A DNA stretch of 64,000 nt, from positions 1 through 64,000 of the forward strand of contig NZ_AVPL01000016.1 of the NCBI RefSeq assembly GCF_000768695.1, given 5' to 3'. The stretch's first letter is position 1. Each line of letters begins with the position of its first letter. Below are positions 62,653 to 64,000 of the stretch, in pieces. The position numbers were made by a program, and so were the translations under genes. This DNA is from Knoellia aerolata DSM 18566 (GTDB lineage Bacteria; Actinomycetota; Actinomycetes; Actinomycetales; Dermatophilaceae). Below the pieces are notes generated by a model. It was not told where the DNA came from and made no database searches. It was given only the letters and a program-made list of their open reading frames with translations.

Positions 62653-64000
62653 TCACTGCTCGGGCCCCGCGGGCTGGAAGGTGCCTCCCGTCTCGTCGAG
62701 CAGCCGGCGTGCGGCCGCGCGGCCGGAGGCGATCATCCGGTCGATCTGGTGGAACTCGAGCAGCCCGACCCCCATCGAGCTGGGGCTGATGACGTAGGCA
62801 CCGGTCCCCACGGCGGAGGAGTGGTCGCCTCCGCTGATCATCATCGTCCGGAAGAGCGTCTCCCCCAGCGATGGGACCCGGATCGTCCGGCGCACCGTCG
62901 CCTGGCCCGCCGAGCCCACGGCGCCGGGACCGCCGGCTCCTCCGGTCCCGATGTTGACGGCGATGACCGGCCCCTCGTCACGCTCGGTGAGGGTGTGCAC
63001 CGGCAGGTTGTCGAGGATTCCGCCGTCGACGAGCAACCGGTCCTCGGTGCGCACCGGTGGCAGCAGCACCGGCAGGGCCGCGGAGGCGCGGATCGCGTCG
63101 GCCACCGACCCCGTTCGGTGGACCACGACCGAGCGCTTGAGCATGTCGGTGCTCACGCAGCAGAAGCCACGGGGCAGCGACTCGATGAGCGTCTCGCCGA
63201 ACTGGTCCTCCGCGGCCCGGCGGATGCGCTGCCCACGGGCGAGGGCGTTGCGCGGCAGGGTGTAGTCGGCGAACGGCTTGGCCCGCACGAAGCTCCGGTA
63301 CATCACCTCCTCGACCTCACCGGCCGTCATGCCGCTGGCGTAGAGCGAGCCGATGACGGCCCCCACGCTGGCGCCGGCCACCCGGTCGATGACGATGCCC
63401 GCGTCCTCGAGCTCGGCGAGGACGCCGAGGTGCGTCAGCGCCCGAGCGCCCCCTCCGGACAGGACGATCCCGACCGACCGGCCGACGACCCGGTCGCAGA
63501 GACCGCGCAGCCCGCTCGCCAGCCGGCCGTCCGGGGTCTGCGTCACCCGCCACGGGTCCACGGCCCGGGTCCAGGTCGCCAGCTGCTCCGTCGTCGCCGG
63601 GGCACCGACGAGGACGAGCTCGGGTCGCAACGCTCCGGGCGTCGGGGTGACGATCGGCTCGCCGACCCGGGCGACGAGGACGACGAGGTCTGCCGAGCGC
63701 GCGCTGTACTCGGCCCAGGCGTTGCTCTCCGGAGCCACGAGGACGACGCGGTCGTGGTGCCGCTCGGCCATGTCGAGCTGCTCGGGGCTGAGGTCGGTGC
63801 AGACGTCGACCGAGTAGACCGTGCCCAGGGCGGCGCGAAGGTGCTCGGCGACCTCTCGGGTCGGGGCGGTGGTCGAGGCCGCCACCACGGCGAGGACCCG
63901 TGGCCGGGTGGGGAGGGTGCTGGGCGGCCGCGGGTCGGCGAGCTGCGCCGCGAGGGTGCCGATGCACGCGGACAGGGCCTCGGCGCTGGTCCCCACGGCC
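62653..64000 (-). CDS. Patatin/NTE-family phospholipase, N-terminus outside window
   Basis: At least 447 residues are visible; a GTG at 63996 exists but the frame runs off the right edge. The visible N-terminal part (RPRVLAVVAASTTAPTREVAEHLRAALG, LVAPESNAWAEYSARSADLVVLVARVGE) matches the linker domain that follows a cyclic-nucleotide-binding domain in neuropathy-target-esterase-like proteins, so such a domain probably lies beyond the window. Patatin core: SGGGARALTHLGVLAELE oxyanion hole, GASVGAVIGSLYASG nucleophile (GxSxG) and dyad Asp in VDGGILDNLPV. Confidence 0.85.
   Translation of the reverse strand, partial: AVGTSAEALSACIGTLAAQLADPRPPSTLPTRPRVLAVVAASTTAPTREVAEHLRAALGTVYSVDVCTDLSPEQLDMAERHHDRVVLVAPESNAWAEYSARSADLVVLVARVGEPIVTPTPGALRPELVLVGAPATTEQLATWTRAVDPWRVTQTPDGRLASGLRGLCDRVVGRSVGIVLSGGGARALTHLGVLAELEDAGIVIDRVAGASVGAVIGSLYASGMTAGEVEEVMYRSFVRAKPFADYTLPRNALARGQRIRRAAEDQFGETLIESLPRGFCCVSTDMLKRSVVVHRTGSVADAIRASAALPVLLPPVRTEDRLLVDGGILDNLPVHTLTERDEGPVIAVNIGTGGAGGPGAVGSAGQATVRRTIRVPSLGETLFRTMMISGGDHSSAVGTGAYVISPSSMGVGLLEFHQIDRMIASGRAAARRLLDETGGTFQPAGPEQ

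Overview
The window is a gene-dense, very GC-rich chromosome segment (third codon positions almost all G or C, many GTG starts, -10 boxes of the TAGxxT type). Gene content points to an actinobacterium: DUF3073, DUF3151, the SigK/RskA/fasciclin module, an F420-type LLM oxidoreductase, a DUF222-HNH protein, HelD-type RNA-polymerase motors and an actinobacterial narGHJI operon. My best guess is Micrococcales, near Intrasporangiaceae; that is inference. I see no rRNA, tRNA, CRISPR array, prophage or insertion sequence.

Layout. 1-2.8 kb: end of a small exported-protein gene, a micro-protein, a DUF6766 membrane protein, valine/leucine dehydrogenase and DUF3073. 2.8-5.3 kb: NCS1 permease coupled to a cysteine hydrolase. 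5.3-32.6 kb: six purine genes, all on the minus strand (purM, purF, purL, purC, purD, purA), separated by other modules. These are a SigK/RskA unit with its exported targets (8.1-11.9 kb), an LLM/SCP minus-strand group, a secreted 5'-nucleotidase, a beta-lactamase-fold protein, the biotin ECF transporter bioYMN, a winged-helix/LuxR regulator and a HelR-like protein. 32.7-35.1 kb: a second such regulator, DUF3151 and fructose-bisphosphate aldolase. 35.2-37.6 kb: an ECF42-type sigma factor with three DGPF (YCII) proteins. 37.7-41.8 kb: acyltransferase, second HelD-like protein, SpoU methyltransferase. 41.8-52 kb: respiratory nitrate reduction, narGHJI plus a coupled cupin, divergent from two nitrate/nitrite transporters. 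52-64 kb: DedA, NYN protein, DUF222-HNH, FHA-lemA, pyrE, SDR, xthA, a hydrolase, a large ATP-binding LuxR regulator and a patatin/NTE-type protein cut by the window edge.

The signal that best fits 'structure no gene explains' is an 8-mer, CGGCATAC/GTATGCCG. I find 38 exact copies on both strands, inside genes in several reading frames and between genes; roughly two would be expected by composition. It accounts for most TAT/ATA trinucleotides in the window. The next most unusual structures are a cluster of nested palindromes at 31.0-31.3 kb between the convergent helR-like and purA genes, two DevR/DosR-like boxes between narG and narK, two SigK-type promoters, and a 15-bp inverted repeat spanning the sigK start. 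About a dozen genes look leaderless.
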